A stretch of DNA of 64,000 nt from assembly GCA_028485475.2 (NCBI GenBank), contig CP144143.1, forward strand, positions 1,240,001-1,304,000, written 5' to 3'. Position numbers and translations under genes: made by a program. Numbering within the stretch: position 1 is the stretch's first letter; each line of letters opens with the position of its first letter. Source of the DNA: Chitinophagaceae bacterium C216 (GTDB taxonomy: Bacteria; Bacteroidota; Bacteroidia; Chitinophagales; Chitinophagaceae). This document shows, in pieces, positions 1 to 8,802 of this stretch. The notes under the pieces were generated by a model. That model ran no database searches. It worked only from the letters and a program-made list of their open reading frames with translations, and was not told the origin of the DNA.

Positions 1-1
1 A

Positions 2-535
2 AAGGCGCAGGGTATGGGTGGCCGTCAGGTGCGTACCGATAAAAAGTATGGCGAAATTTTCGATCACCACTATGTGGAGTTTCACTATGCTGATGGCTCT
101 ATCATGAACAGCCAATGCCGCCATATACCTGGTACAATGGGCAAAGTGGACGAGCTAATTGTTGGTACCAAAGGAAGGATTTATGCTGATGCTGCAAGGA
201 TTGTAGATAATAAAGGCAATGTGCTTTTTGCTTTCGATAAGAATGGAGAAAACAATCCTTATCAGGCCGAGCATGACGAATTATTTGCTGCTATAGCTAA
301 GGGAGAGTACAAGTTTGCCGATGCCGAACATGGCGCAAAAAGTACACTTACAGGCATTATCGGCCGCATGGCTACATATAGTGGACAAGTAATCGATTTT
401 GAGAAAGCTTTAAACAGCGGTATCGATATTATGCCTAAGGAGTTCAGCTTCTCTGCTACTCCTCCGGTAGTTCCTAATCCTGATGGAACCTATCCAATTC
501 CTGTTCCGGGAAAAACAAAATATAATCTGGGATAA
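2..535 (+). CDS. Gfo/Idh/MocA-family oxidoreductase, C-terminal part (5' end outside window)
   Basis: The reading frame is open from base 2, so the gene begins upstream of the window; the ATG at 14 is internal. The visible 177 residues match the C-terminal alpha/beta domain of NAD(P)-dependent sugar or inositol oxidoreductases. They include a HHYVEFHYADG stretch, a segment on substrate-side strands (VGTKGRIYAD), and the late helix HDELFAAIAKGEY. The tail is Pro-rich (FSATPPVVPNPDGTYPIPVPG), as in secreted Bacteroidota members of the family that carry a Tat signal; whether this one has a signal cannot be seen. The Rossmann domain and catalytic Lys motif are missing from the window. Substrate unknown. 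A strong hairpin terminator follows directly. Confidence 0.8.
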   Translation, partial: KAQGMGGRQVRTDKKYGEIFDHHYVEFHYADGSIMNSQCRHIPGTMGKVDELIVGTKGRIYADAARIVDNKGNVLFAFDKNGENNPYQAEHDELFAAIAKGEYKFADAEHGAKSTLTGIIGRMATYSGQVIDFEKALNSGIDIMPKEFSFSATPPVVPNPDGTYPIPVPGKTKYNLG

Positions 536-555
536 ATAAGTTTTTATTCTGTAGT

Positions 556-604
556 AAGGCACTAGGCGAGTGTGGTATGACGCACTAAGCTTGGTGCTTT
601 TTTA
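556..604 (+). terminator. Rho-independent terminator after the Gfo/Idh/MocA gene
   Basis: AAGGCACTAGGC pairs with GCTTGGTGCTTT (12 pairs, three of them G-T wobbles), enclosing a smaller AGTG/CACT hairpin. A TTTTTT run at the 3' side places it on the plus strand. It ends just before the mfd stop codon on the other strand. Confidence 0.8.
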
Positions 605-612
605 TTAAAGGT

Positions 613-3600
613 TTATTGCGCTCCTACGCAAAAACGGTGCATATCTACTAAGAATGCATGTAAATCCTTCATGGAAGTAATGGGCTGGGCAATTAATAAG
701 AATAATTTTCCACTTTGTTTTAATCGTGCTTTGTTGGTCTGAGTCTGTACATAATCCAGTATTTTTTGAAACACGGCAGATTCAAAATAAGGAGAGTCGT
801 GTTTGTTGATAAAATGGAAACGTACGGTTTCGTTTTTCAGACTGATTTTCTCAAAACCTAAATCGATAGCCAACTTGCGACATCTCACTGTGTCAAATAA
901 ATCAACTACCTGTTGAGGAATAGGACCAAAGCGGTCAACCAGTTCATTGTGGATGGTGCTCAGTTCCTCTTCTTTTTCGCAATTATTTAATCTTTGGTAG
1001 ATCGATAAACGCTCCGTGATGTTTTCAACATATTCATCCGGAATCAATATTTCCAAATCGGTATCAATGGTACAATCATTTACATAATCGTCTTGCTTGC
1101 TGATTTCTTCTTTAAACAGCTCTTTAAATTCGGTGCGTTTCAGTTCGCGGATAGCTTCATCCAGAATTTTCTGGTACATTTCAAAGCCTATTTCTGCCAT
1201 AAAGCCGCTCTGTTCGGCTCCTAGTAAGTTTCCTGCGCCGCGTATATCAAGATCGCGCATGGCAATTTGAAAACCACTACCTAGTTCGCTGTGTTGTTCC
1301 AGTGTTTGTAAGCGCTTGCGTGAATCACTAGGCAACGTGCTTAATGGAGGCGCCAGCAGATAGCAGAAGGCTTTTTTATTGCTCCGACCTACACGGCCGC
1401 GCAACTGATGTAGATCGCTAAGGCCAAAGTGGTGTGCATTATTGACGATAATGGTATTTACATTCGGTATATCTACTCCACTTTCTACAATATTGGTACA
1501 AACCAGCACATCATATTTACGATCTATAAAATCTAAAATTTTTTCTTCCAGTGTATGCCCATCCATTTGGCCATGTGCATAGCTTACGGATAAGTCCGGA
1601 CAGAGTCCCTGAATGGTCGCCGCCATCTCTGCCAGTCCTGCTACACGGTTATGAATGAAGAATACTTGACCGCCGCGTTCTGTTTCGAAATAGATGGCAT
1701 CGCGGATAAAGTCTTCATTGTATACGTGCACTTCGGTTTGAATAGGCTGGCGATTGGGTGGGGGAGTGTTAATAATACTTAAGTCTCTTGCACCCATCAA
1801 AGAAAACTGCAATGTGCGTGGTATGGGGGTTGCCGTTAGCGTTAAGCAATCAACAGTGGTGCGTAAGGTTTTAATTTTTTCCTTATGTGCAACGCCAAAT
1901 TTTTGCTCTTCGTCGATAATCAGTAATCCCAAGTCTTTGAACTTAACATCCTTCCCGATAATACCATGGGTGCCGATGATGATATCTATTTTACCTTCTT
2001 TTAATTTTTGTAAGGTTTCTTTTTTCTCCTTCGCTGTTTTGAAGCGATTCAGATAATCAACCGTTACCGGAAAATCTTTCAACCGTTCACTGAATGTTTT
2101 GTAGTGTTGAAAAGCCAGAATAGTAGTTGGTACCAGTACGGCAGCCTGTTTGCCATCTACACAGGTTTTAAACGCAGCACGGATGGCAATTTCGGTTTTT
2201 CCAAAACCCACATCCCCACACACGAGGCGGTCCATCGGAGAGGGAGACTCCATATCTTTCTTAACATCGGCTGTTGCTTTACTTTGATCAGGTGTATCTT
2301 CATATATGAATGATGCCTCTAGCTCGGTTTGTAAGTAGGTATCCGGACTATGTGCAAATCCCTTCTGAGCCTTTCTTTTTGCGTAAAGCGTGATTAAGTC
2401 AAAAGCAATTTCTTTAACCTTGGTTTTGGTTTTTTCTTTCAGACGATTCCATGCATCACTACCTAGTTTGTTGACTTTGGGTACACTACCGTCCTTCCCG
2501 GTGTATTTGGCAATTTTATGTAGTGAGTTGATGTTTACATACAATACATCTTTATCCTTATAGATAATGCGCACTACTTCCTGCTGCTTGCCATTTACCT
2601 CAATCTTCTGCAAACCGCTGTATACACCCACACCATGGTCAATATGTGTAACATAATCACCCGGTTGCAGCTCACGCAACGTACGTAGGGTAATGGCCTT
2701 ATTTTTATTGTATGCCTGCTTTACTTTGTATTTATGATAGCGTTGAAATATTTCATGATCGGTATAGCAGACAATCTTAAGATCCTCATCTACAAAACCC
2801 AGATGTATAGAACAGGCTACAGGATTGAATACTAATCCAGCGTTCAGATCGTCAAAAATCGTCTGCAACCGTTGCAATTGCTTAGGATTCTCAGAGAAGA
2901 TATAAATGCTGTATTGTTTATTTTCTTTATCTTTTAAATCCTCGATTAGCAAATTGAACTGACGGTTAAACGCCGGTTGTGATTTGGTATGGAAGGCATA
3001 TTCATCCTTTGCATCAAAGCACTGATCCCCGAAATACGCTACTGACCTGTGTTGAAGCGATCCTACAAATGTATCAGCAGTAATGAAATCACTGGTTGTA
3101 ATATCTTTTTTGAAAAATTTATCAGCATCTTCCTCTTCTATAGATGCTGTAGATGTTGCGTTGTGTGCCAAAAAATATTGTAGCTCTTCCTCACAATCCT
3201 TCAAACGTTCTGTGACGAGATCTTTATCTTGGATCCAAAACACCGTATTTCCCGGAAGAAAATCGAATAATGATACACGCTCTTCATTGGTAAACTGGGT
3301 ATCTACATTAGGGATAATAGTTACAGAAAGCAATTTTCTTTCGCTTAACTGTGTTTCCGGGTCTATAATGCGAATAGAATCTATTTGATCACCAAATAGT
3401 TCAAAACGGTAAGGTTTATCATTCCCAAAAGAATAAATATCAAAAATACCGCCACGGATGGCATACTGACCGGGTTCGTAAACAAAGTCGGTTTTTTCAA
3501 AGCCAAAACTATCGAGTTTTAATAGTAGCTGGCCCAAATCAATCGAGTCGGCGGTCTTAAGATGGATGATGTTTTCCGAGAGCGTTTTCGATATAACTAC

Positions 3601-4011
3601 TTTTTCGAATAATGCTTCGGGATAGGTCACCAGCACTTTTTTTCTTACCTCGCGTCCTTCTCCAGAAGCTAGTTGAGTGAGCGCTTCTGTTCGTAACATC
3701 ACATGCGAAGCGTTCAATAGTCGATAATTCTTCCTCGTTTTAAAGGAAGAGGGGAAGTAGAAGATATCCAGCTGGCCCGTAATATTTTCGAAAGTATTAT
3801 GGAAATAAGCGGCTTCTTCTGCCTCATTCAGGATGATAACATGATTATAGTCTTCCAGCTGTCTTGCGCAGGCCGCAAGTACAAAAGCTGCCGAACTGCC
3901 AAAAAGCCCTGTAAGCGCTATGCGCGAAGGTTGTTGCAATGAAATCCCGGTCGCTATCTGTAAACAGCGGGGGTCATCTTTATAAAAATTCTGCAACACC
4001 TCCTGGCTCAT
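613..4011 (-). CDS. mfd: Transcription-repair coupling factor Mfd
   Basis: Mfd removes RNA polymerase stalled at DNA lesions and recruits UvrA. The 1132-residue product shows the expected order: N-terminal UvrB-like region, RNA-polymerase-interacting CarD-like domain (LQPGDYVTHIDHGVGVYSG), then a RecG-like helicase with Walker A GDVGFGKTE, the DEEQ box, SAT-type motif TATPIPRTLQ and motif VI QLRGRVGRS, and a C-terminal TRCF domain. The frame stays open to 4080, but the start is taken at 4011 because a near-perfect promoter (TTG-N20-TACCTTTG, 4019-4049) lies inside the longer version. ATG is only 7 bases past that box, so the mRNA should be nearly leaderless. The length is typical. Confidence 0.96.
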   Translation of the reverse strand: MSQEVLQNFYKDDPRCLQIATGISLQQPSRIALTGLFGSSAAFVLAACARQLEDYNHVIILNEAEEAAYFHNTFENITGQLDIFYFPSSFKTRKNYRLLNASHVMLRTEALTQLASGEGREVRKKVLVTYPEALFEKVVISKTLSENIIHLKTADSIDLGQLLLKLDSFGFEKTDFVYEPGQYAIRGGIFDIYSFGNDKPYRFELFGDQIDSIRIIDPETQLSERKLLSVTIIPNVDTQFTNEERVSLFDFLPGNTVFWIQDKDLVTERLKDCEEELQYFLAHNATSTASIEEEDADKFFKKDITTSDFITADTFVGSLQHRSVAYFGDQCFDAKDEYAFHTKSQPAFNRQFNLLIEDLKDKENKQYSIYIFSENPKQLQRLQTIFDDLNAGLVFNPVACSIHLGFVDEDLKIVCYTDHEIFQRYHKYKVKQAYNKNKAITLRTLRELQPGDYVTHIDHGVGVYSGLQKIEVNGKQQEVVRIIYKDKDVLYVNINSLHKIAKYTGKDGSVPKVNKLGSDAWNRLKEKTKTKVKEIAFDLITLYAKRKAQKGFAHSPDTYLQTELEASFIYEDTPDQSKATADVKKDMESPSPMDRLVCGDVGFGKTEIAIRAAFKTCVDGKQAAVLVPTTILAFQHYKTFSERLKDFPVTVDYLNRFKTAKEKKETLQKLKEGKIDIIIGTHGIIGKDVKFKDLGLLIIDEEQKFGVAHKEKIKTLRTTVDCLTLTATPIPRTLQFSLMGARDLSIINTPPPNRQPIQTEVHVYNEDFIRDAIYFETERGGQVFFIHNRVAGLAEMAATIQGLCPDLSVSYAHGQMDGHTLEEKILDFIDRKYDVLVCTNIVESGVDIPNVNTIIVNNAHHFGLSDLHQLRGRVGRSNKKAFCYLLAPPLSTLPSDSRKRLQTLEQHSELGSGFQIAMRDLDIRGAGNLLGAEQSGFMAEIGFEMYQKILDEAIRELKRTEFKELFKEEISKQDDYVNDCTIDTDLEILIPDEYVENITERLSIYQRLNNCEKEEELSTIHNELVDRFGPIPQQVVDLFDTVRCRKLAIDLGFEKISLKNETVRFHFINKHDSPYFESAVFQKILDYVQTQTNKARLKQSGKLFLLIAQPITSMKDLHAFLVDMHRFCVGAQ

Positions 4012-4018
4012 CGAGCGA

Positions 4019-4049
4019 CAAAGGTAGGCAGAAGTTGAAAATATTACAA
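4019..4049 (-). promoter_or_regulatory. mfd promoter, Bacteroidota -33/-7 type
   Basis: On the minus strand TTG (4047-4049) is followed after 20 bases by TACCTTTG (4019-4026), matching the TTG-N19-TAnnTTTG consensus known for Bacteroidota. The box ends 7 bases before the mfd ATG. Confidence 0.75.
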
Positions 4050-4305
4050 GTGACAGTACAGGACTGCCAAATGTCGACAATGTTAAAATAGGGTTACATT
4101 ATAAAATATGGTCAATTTTTATCCGTCTTGGATTATACACCAAGGGTAATACGGACAGAATAAAAAACAGCTTTTTCATTTTAGTGCTCTTTTTATTCTT
4201 AGGGACGATAAGAATCCTTAAAAAGCAGCATACACACTATTTTTTTGATTTTTTTTTACAGTTTTTGATAACAAAGATTATGTGTAGTAGATAGAAAAAA
4301 TCATG
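4050..4305. other. Divergent intergenic region between mfd and the fucosidase gene
   Basis: AT-rich and non-coding. Two imperfect inverted repeats are visible. In the first, TCCGT-CTTGG (4122-4131) pairs with CCAAG (4140-4144) and ACGGA (4151-4155). In the second, CTTTTTA/TTCTTA (4189-4201) pairs with TAAGAA/TAAAAAG (about 4208-4225). Neither is followed by a clean T-run on the plus strand. They could be regulatory structures of the fucosidase leader or remnants of a terminator; I cannot tell. Confidence 0.4.
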
Positions 4306-4313
4306 TATGTTTG
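4306..4313 (+). promoter_or_regulatory. -7 box upstream of the alpha-L-fucosidase gene
   Basis: TATGTTTG fits TAnnTTTG and ends 22 bases before the ATG at 4336. It also lies within the frame extension that would start at ATG 4303, which argues against that longer start. No good TTG is seen at -33. Confidence 0.5.
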
Positions 4314-4335
4314 GTTACTGATATTAATATACAAG

Positions 4336-5682
4336 ATGCATAAAATCTTTACTACCCTGTTTGCTGCCCTATTGTCGAGTCAGCTTTTAAGTCAGCCCTA
4401 TCAGCCTACTTGGGAATCGCTCGAGTCCCGTCCCATACCTCAGTGGTATACCGATGCTAAATTTGGCATATTCATTCACTGGGGATTATATAGTGTGCCG
4501 GCCTGGGCCACCAACTCCAATGCTGATGGTTTTGGCAGTAACTATGCCGAATGGTATTGGGAACGACTGAATAATAAGAAGCTAAAAATTCATAAGGAGT
4601 TTGTGGAATTTCATAACAAAAACTATGGTCCAAACTTTAAATATCAGGATTTTGTAACACAGTTTAAGGCAGAGTTGTTTGATCCCGAGTTTTGGGCACA
4701 ACTTATCAAAAATGCTGGCGCTAAATATGTTGTACTTACCAGCAAGCATCATGACGGGTTTGCTTTATGGCCCAGTCGCGAAGCTTGGAACTGGAATGCC
4801 TATGATGTGGGGCCTCGACGCGACTTAGCCGGTGAGCTGACTACTGCTGTAAAGAAAGCGGGATTGCATATGGGGTTTTATTATTCGTTGTACGAGTGGT
4901 ATAATCCTTTGTACAGGCAAGACGTACATAAATATGTACGTGAGCATATGTTACCGCAACTGAAGGATCTGGTAACACGTTACGAGCCAGATGTGGTATG
5001 GGCTGATGGAGAATGGGAGCATAGTGATACAGTATGGCAAAGCCGTGAATTTTTGAGCTGGCTGTATAACGAATCTCCCGTAAAAAATACTGTAGTAACA
5101 AACGATCGATGGAGCTCCGAACGCAAGAATGGAGGTTTTAATACCACAGAGTATGGAAAGGGTAATGCCAGTCTCACCCGTGCTTGGGAAGAGTGTCGTG
5201 GCATAGGAGAGTCGTTTGGTTATAATCGTAATGAAAATCTGGAGCAGTATCAAAGCAGTAAAAGCCTTATTCATATGCTGATAGACATTGTGGCGCGTGG
5301 AGGAAGCCTGTTGTTGAATATCGGTCCAGCTGCAGACGGTACTATTCCCGTAATTATGCAGCAAAGACTGAAAGATATGGGCGACTGGCTTAGTATTAAT
5401 GGAGAGGCGATTTATGGCACAACAGCCTGGCCATCGGCTCCCACACTGGAAGATATCTACTTTACCAAAAAAGGTCGGGATTTGTATGTTTTAGTAACGA
5501 AATGGAAAAAACAAATTATCTTACCTCAGGTAAAAGCCGACAAGGTCGAGCTTTTAGGGTATGAGGGCAATGTGCGTTTTTCAAGAAAAGGTAATAGTCT
5601 GATAATTACCGCTCCACAACTAAACCCGAACAATAACCCAAGCCCATATGCTTGGGCATATAAGCTCTCTAATGTCTTTTAA
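4336..5682 (+). CDS. Alpha-L-fucosidase, glycoside hydrolase family 29
   Basis: This secreted GH29 enzyme should release alpha-linked L-fucose from glycans with retention of configuration. The 448-residue product begins with a signal peptide ending near LLSSQLLSQ. It then shows the family N-terminal block WYTDAKFGIFIHWGLYSVPA, the KHHDGF block, and VVWADGEWE, in which Asp224 is the expected nucleophile. RGGSLLLNIGPAADG closes the catalytic barrel, and a short beta-domain follows. The acid/base residue is not conserved in this family and I do not assign it. The start at 4336 was chosen because it gives a clean signal peptide and lies downstream of the -7 box. No SusC/SusD pair or other glycosidase is adjacent, so it is not part of a visible polysaccharide-use locus. 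Confidence 0.93.
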   Translation: MHKIFTTLFAALLSSQLLSQPYQPTWESLESRPIPQWYTDAKFGIFIHWGLYSVPAWATNSNADGFGSNYAEWYWERLNNKKLKIHKEFVEFHNKNYGPNFKYQDFVTQFKAELFDPEFWAQLIKNAGAKYVVLTSKHHDGFALWPSREAWNWNAYDVGPRRDLAGELTTAVKKAGLHMGFYYSLYEWYNPLYRQDVHKYVREHMLPQLKDLVTRYEPDVVWADGEWEHSDTVWQSREFLSWLYNESPVKNTVVTNDRWSSERKNGGFNTTEYGKGNASLTRAWEECRGIGESFGYNRNENLEQYQSSKSLIHMLIDIVARGGSLLLNIGPAADGTIPVIMQQRLKDMGDWLSINGEAIYGTTAWPSAPTLEDIYFTKKGRDLYVLVTKWKKQIILPQVKADKVELLGYEGNVRFSRKGNSLIITAPQLNPNNNPSPYAWAYKLSNVF

Positions 5683-5689
5683 TGGGCAG

Positions 5690-5720
5690 TTGTAAATATT
5701 AGTGAGTATTTTTACATTTT
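5690..5720 (+). promoter_or_regulatory. Probable rbfA promoter
   Basis: TTG (5690-5692), 20 bases, then TACATTTT (5713-5720), one mismatch from TAnnTTTG. The ATG of rbfA follows 12 bases later, preceded by an AAGG that could act as a weak ribosome site. Confidence 0.5.
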
Positions 5721-5732
5721 AAACGTAAGGTT

Positions 5733-6104
5733 ATGCAGGAAAGTAAACGTCAAAAGCAGGTTGCGGGTTTGTTGAATGAAGAGATGAATAGGATCTTTCA
5801 ACGGTTAGGTCTAAATATGATCGAAGGGGGAATGGTTTCGATAGCCGGCGTAAAAGTTACTCCCGATCTGCTGGAGGCTCGTTTTTATCTGAGCTTTTTT
5901 CAGGTAAAGGATAAAACCGCTGCATTGCAACAAATCGAGGAACGGCACCATGAGATAAAAAAAGAACTAGCCGCAGCTATAAGACATCAGCTGCGCAATG
6001 TTCCTGTACTGAAGTTTTTTGAGGATGAAACTCTCGACCATGTTTTTCGAATGGAAGAGTTGTTTAAAAAACTTGATGAGGAGAGAAAGAATAAAAAAGA
6101 ATAA
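5733..6104 (+). CDS. rbfA: 30S ribosome-binding factor RbfA
   Basis: RbfA binds immature 30S subunits and assists 16S rRNA 5'-end maturation, especially in the cold. The 123-residue product opens with the typical RQKQVAGLLNEEMNRIF helix. It has the KH-like fold pattern VKVTPDLLEARFYLSFF, then LRNVPVLKFFEDETLDHVFRMEELFKKL, which matches the conserved P-x-L-x-F-x-x-D end block. Charged Lys/Glu residues finish the chain. The FtsX permease gene starts 40 bases downstream in the same direction; I recall this pair as a common order in Bacteroidota. Confidence 0.93.
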   Translation: MQESKRQKQVAGLLNEEMNRIFQRLGLNMIEGGMVSIAGVKVTPDLLEARFYLSFFQVKDKTAALQQIEERHHEIKKELAAAIRHQLRNVPVLKFFEDETLDHVFRMEELFKKLDEERKNKKE

Positions 6105-6144
6105 GCATCGGTATTCATTGGTAATTATTAATAATTATTGATCA

Positions 6145-7365
6145 TTGTACACACTTTTTGCCTGGCGTTATTTCAAAGCGAAAAAGTCCACCAATGTCAT
6201 TAATATCATTTCTTGGATATGCATTGTGGCTATTGTGGTGGGCACAGCCTCTCTCATCTTGGTATTGAGTGTCTTCAATGGGTTTGAAGGATTGGTAAAG
6301 TCGCTATACGCTTCTTTTTATCCTGATATCAGAGTGGGTGCACCATCAGGCAAAATCATTACTATATCCGAGGAACAATTAAATCAATTGCGCAATGTAA
6401 AAGGCGTTGCAGATTTTTCTTTGGTAATTGAAGAAAAAGCCATTATTCAAAATAAAGCGAATCAGGCTATCGTACATCTCAAAGGAGTGGATGATCGCTA
6501 TAAAACTACTACCTCGGTAAGTGAGTTTGTTTATTCCGGAAAATACAATATAGGTACGGCCTCGCGTCCCAAATTATTTTTGGGGGTGGGAATAGAAAGT
6601 GCGTTGGGCATCAGAGCTGGTAATAATGCTAACCCTCTCATGATCTATGTTCCGAGAAAATCACGTACGGAGCATTTTGACGAGTTCGAAAGTATTTCCA
6701 GCGATACTATTCATACTTCGGGTTCTTTTATGATTCAGCAGGATTTTGATAATAAGTATGCAATGGTGAACGGGGCCTATTTGAAAAAAGCTATGCAGTT
6801 GGATGAAAATGAGTATAGTGCAGTGGAGATTGCCGTGAATGATCCTGCAAAAGTGGATGCCATTGCAAGAGAAATTGCCACAGTTTTCGAAGGGTATAAA
6901 GTGCAAACCCGTTATCAACAGAATGAGAGCTTATATGCGATTATGAATTTGGAACGATGGTTGTTTTATGCAGTCCTCAGTATTATTCTTATTGTGGCAG
7001 CTTTCAATATGGTGGGTGCTTTAACTATGCTGGTATTAGAAAAACAAAAAGACATCAGCATACTCAATGCATTAGGTGCAGATAAAAATTTTATTTTAAA
7101 GATATTCCTAGGTGAAGGTTTTTTACTGGCATTCATCGGTGGTATCATCGGTATGGTGATTGCCCTTGTACTCATTATCCTTCAAATTAATTATCACCTA
7201 GTACCTTTGGAAGGCGGTTCTTTTTTAATTGATTATTTTCCCGTAGAACCCCGAATTGGCGATTTCTTTCTGGTAGCACTTACTGTACTAGTAGTTTCGT
7301 TCTTGGCTTCATGGTTCCCGGCTGTGAAAGCATCGCGACAGGTCATATCTTTAAGAAGCGAATAA
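6145..7365 (+). CDS. FtsX-like/LolE-type ABC transporter permease
   Basis: This is an integral membrane permease of the FtsX/LolC/LolE group. It probably helps extract lipoproteins from the inner membrane, or works in a related MacB-like export step, with a separate ATPase encoded elsewhere. In the 406-residue product the first transmembrane helix is near residues 20-45 (NIISWICIVAIVVGTASLI) and a periplasmic core domain occupies about 50-265. Three more helices lie in the C-terminal third, with the FtsX signature EKQKDISILNALGA. The only start that keeps the canonical N-terminus (LFAWRYFKAKKS) is TTG at 6145, because a stop lies at 6139. No ATPase gene is adjacent. Confidence 0.85.
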   Translation: MYTLFAWRYFKAKKSTNVINIISWICIVAIVVGTASLILVLSVFNGFEGLVKSLYASFYPDIRVGAPSGKIITISEEQLNQLRNVKGVADFSLVIEEKAIIQNKANQAIVHLKGVDDRYKTTTSVSEFVYSGKYNIGTASRPKLFLGVGIESALGIRAGNNANPLMIYVPRKSRTEHFDEFESISSDTIHTSGSFMIQQDFDNKYAMVNGAYLKKAMQLDENEYSAVEIAVNDPAKVDAIAREIATVFEGYKVQTRYQQNESLYAIMNLERWLFYAVLSIILIVAAFNMVGALTMLVLEKQKDISILNALGADKNFILKIFLGEGFLLAFIGGIIGMVIALVLIILQINYHLVPLEGGSFLIDYFPVEPRIGDFFLVALTVLVVSFLASWFPAVKASRQVISLRSE

Positions 7366-7374
7366 AGCAAGTTG

Positions 7375-8667
7375 TTATATTCTACTCACTTCTCCTACTA
7401 GAAATACACTGCCGCATACTACAATCAAATCATTTGTATGTGCATGTGCTTTAGCTTCGGCAATGGCTTCGTCGACCGATGAATAACATTTCCCTTGTAA
7501 ATTATAATGAGCTGCTTTAGCTTTCAGTGCTTCTGCAGATAATGCACGAGGTATATGTGCGTTAGTAAAATAATAAGTAGCATATGGAGGGAGCATTTTT
7601 AATACCTGGTCCACATCTTTATCCTTTACCATTCCTATAACCATGTGTAAATGATGATAAGAGGTTATTTCTAGCTGATTGAGTAATTCCTGTATGCCAT
7701 TTACATTATGGGCTACATCCAACACGATTTGCGGGTGTTGGTGCACTACTTCCCAGCGCCCTTGAAGACCTGTATGTTTTTTTACATGTTTAAGACCTTC
7801 CGCAATGTGCCGCTCGCTAATATTCCAGCCGCGTTGTTGCATTTGTCTGCACGATTCTAATACGGTGAGAAGATTTTTAAGCTGGTATTGTCCGGTTAAG
7901 TCCAACAAATAAGCCTGATGATCGGTTTTATCTTTTATGGCCACCTCCACTTTTAAAAAATGGTTGTCGGATTGCCAGTTCGCAATTTGAAAGCGCTCTG
8001 TAGCAAAAGTTATAGGAGCTTGCTGTTCTGCCGCTTTTTGGACAAATACGCCTGATGTTTCCTCTTGTTTTTCGCCTATTACTACGGGGATATGGGGTTT
8101 GATGATTCCGGCTTTTTCTGTGGCGATCTTTTCCAAAGTATCACCCAGCATCTGCATATGGTCGTACCCGATGTTGGTAATAATGGAAAGTTCAGGAGTG
8201 ATGATATTAGTGCTATCCAGTCTGCCGCCCAGTCCAGTCTCAATAACAGCAATATCTGTCTTGCATTTATCAAAGTAATATAGGGCCATCGCTACAGTAA
8301 TTTCAAAAAAACTGGGATGCAGCGATTCTATTAATGACTGTGCTTTTGCTACGAAAGCTACCACTTCGTCTTCCTCCATCATGACGCCGTTTACCCGTAT
8401 GCGCTCCTTAAAATCTTTTAAGTGTGGAGATGTGTATAACCCTGTTTTGTATCCGCCGGTTTGTAATATAGACGCCAGCATATGACTTACCGAACCTTTA
8501 CCATTTGTGCCGGCTATATGGATGTATTTATTTTTCTGATAGGGAATGTTCAATTGTTCGCAAAGGGCTATAATATTGGCGAATCCGGGTTTGATAGCTT
8601 CTTTGCCAATGCGGCTGAACATGGGCAATTGCTGATATAAGTAATCGATGGTTTCTTGATAATTCAT
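7375..8667 (-). CDS. folC: Bifunctional folylpolyglutamate/dihydrofolate synthase
   Basis: FolC ligates glutamate to dihydropteroate and to folates. The 430-residue Mur-ligase-type product carries the ATP loop HIAGTNGKGSVSHML, the linker SPHLKDFKERIRVNG, the Mg-site block IETGLGGRLDSTN, NIGYDHMQMLG, and the C-terminal ligase domain with VLDVAHNVNGI. Length and motif order are normal. The start at ATG 8667 is preferred over the upstream TTG at 8673, because that TTG is part of the -7 box TATTTTTG that sits 3 bases before the ATG. The gene ends 7 bases from the convergent permease stop. Confidence 0.93.
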   Translation of the reverse strand: MNYQETIDYLYQQLPMFSRIGKEAIKPGFANIIALCEQLNIPYQKNKYIHIAGTNGKGSVSHMLASILQTGGYKTGLYTSPHLKDFKERIRVNGVMMEEDEVVAFVAKAQSLIESLHPSFFEITVAMALYYFDKCKTDIAVIETGLGGRLDSTNIITPELSIITNIGYDHMQMLGDTLEKIATEKAGIIKPHIPVVIGEKQEETSGVFVQKAAEQQAPITFATERFQIANWQSDNHFLKVEVAIKDKTDHQAYLLDLTGQYQLKNLLTVLESCRQMQQRGWNISERHIAEGLKHVKKHTGLQGRWEVVHQHPQIVLDVAHNVNGIQELLNQLEITSYHHLHMVIGMVKDKDVDQVLKMLPPYATYYFTNAHIPRALSAEALKAKAAHYNLQGKCYSSVDEAIAEAKAHAHTNDLIVVCGSVFLVGEVSRI

Positions 8668-8670
8668 AAG

Positions 8671-8678
8671 CAAAAATA
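8671..8678 (-). promoter_or_regulatory. folC -7 box abutting the start codon
   Basis: TATTTTTG on the minus strand matches TAnnTTTG exactly and ends 3 bases before ATG. Transcription starting at the usual distance would begin at or next to the start codon. Confidence 0.6.
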
Positions 8679-8790
8679 ACGGAGTTATGTTGTGAGTGAT
8701 GAAAAACTTCGTATCGATTGCGAGCTTGCCGATGGGCTGCTGTACGCGATATTTAATACTATATATATCATCAGATAATGAAAAATAAAA

Positions 8791-8798
8791 TACTTTTG
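8791..8798 (+). promoter_or_regulatory. ispD -7 box abutting the start codon
   Basis: TACTTTTG fits TAnnTTTG and is separated from the ispD ATG by GCGC only. No clear TTG is seen at -33. Confidence 0.6.
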
Positions 8799-8802
8799 GC
8801 GC

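Noticed and set aside
4012-4080. N-terminal extension of Mfd by 23 residues
   Set aside because: A TTG-N20-TACCTTTG promoter lies within it and the residues do not fit the family start.
4951-5364. Antisense frames of 74-137 codons opposite the fucosidase gene
   Set aside because: They are shadows of a strong GH29 gene, with no coding-like composition or motif.
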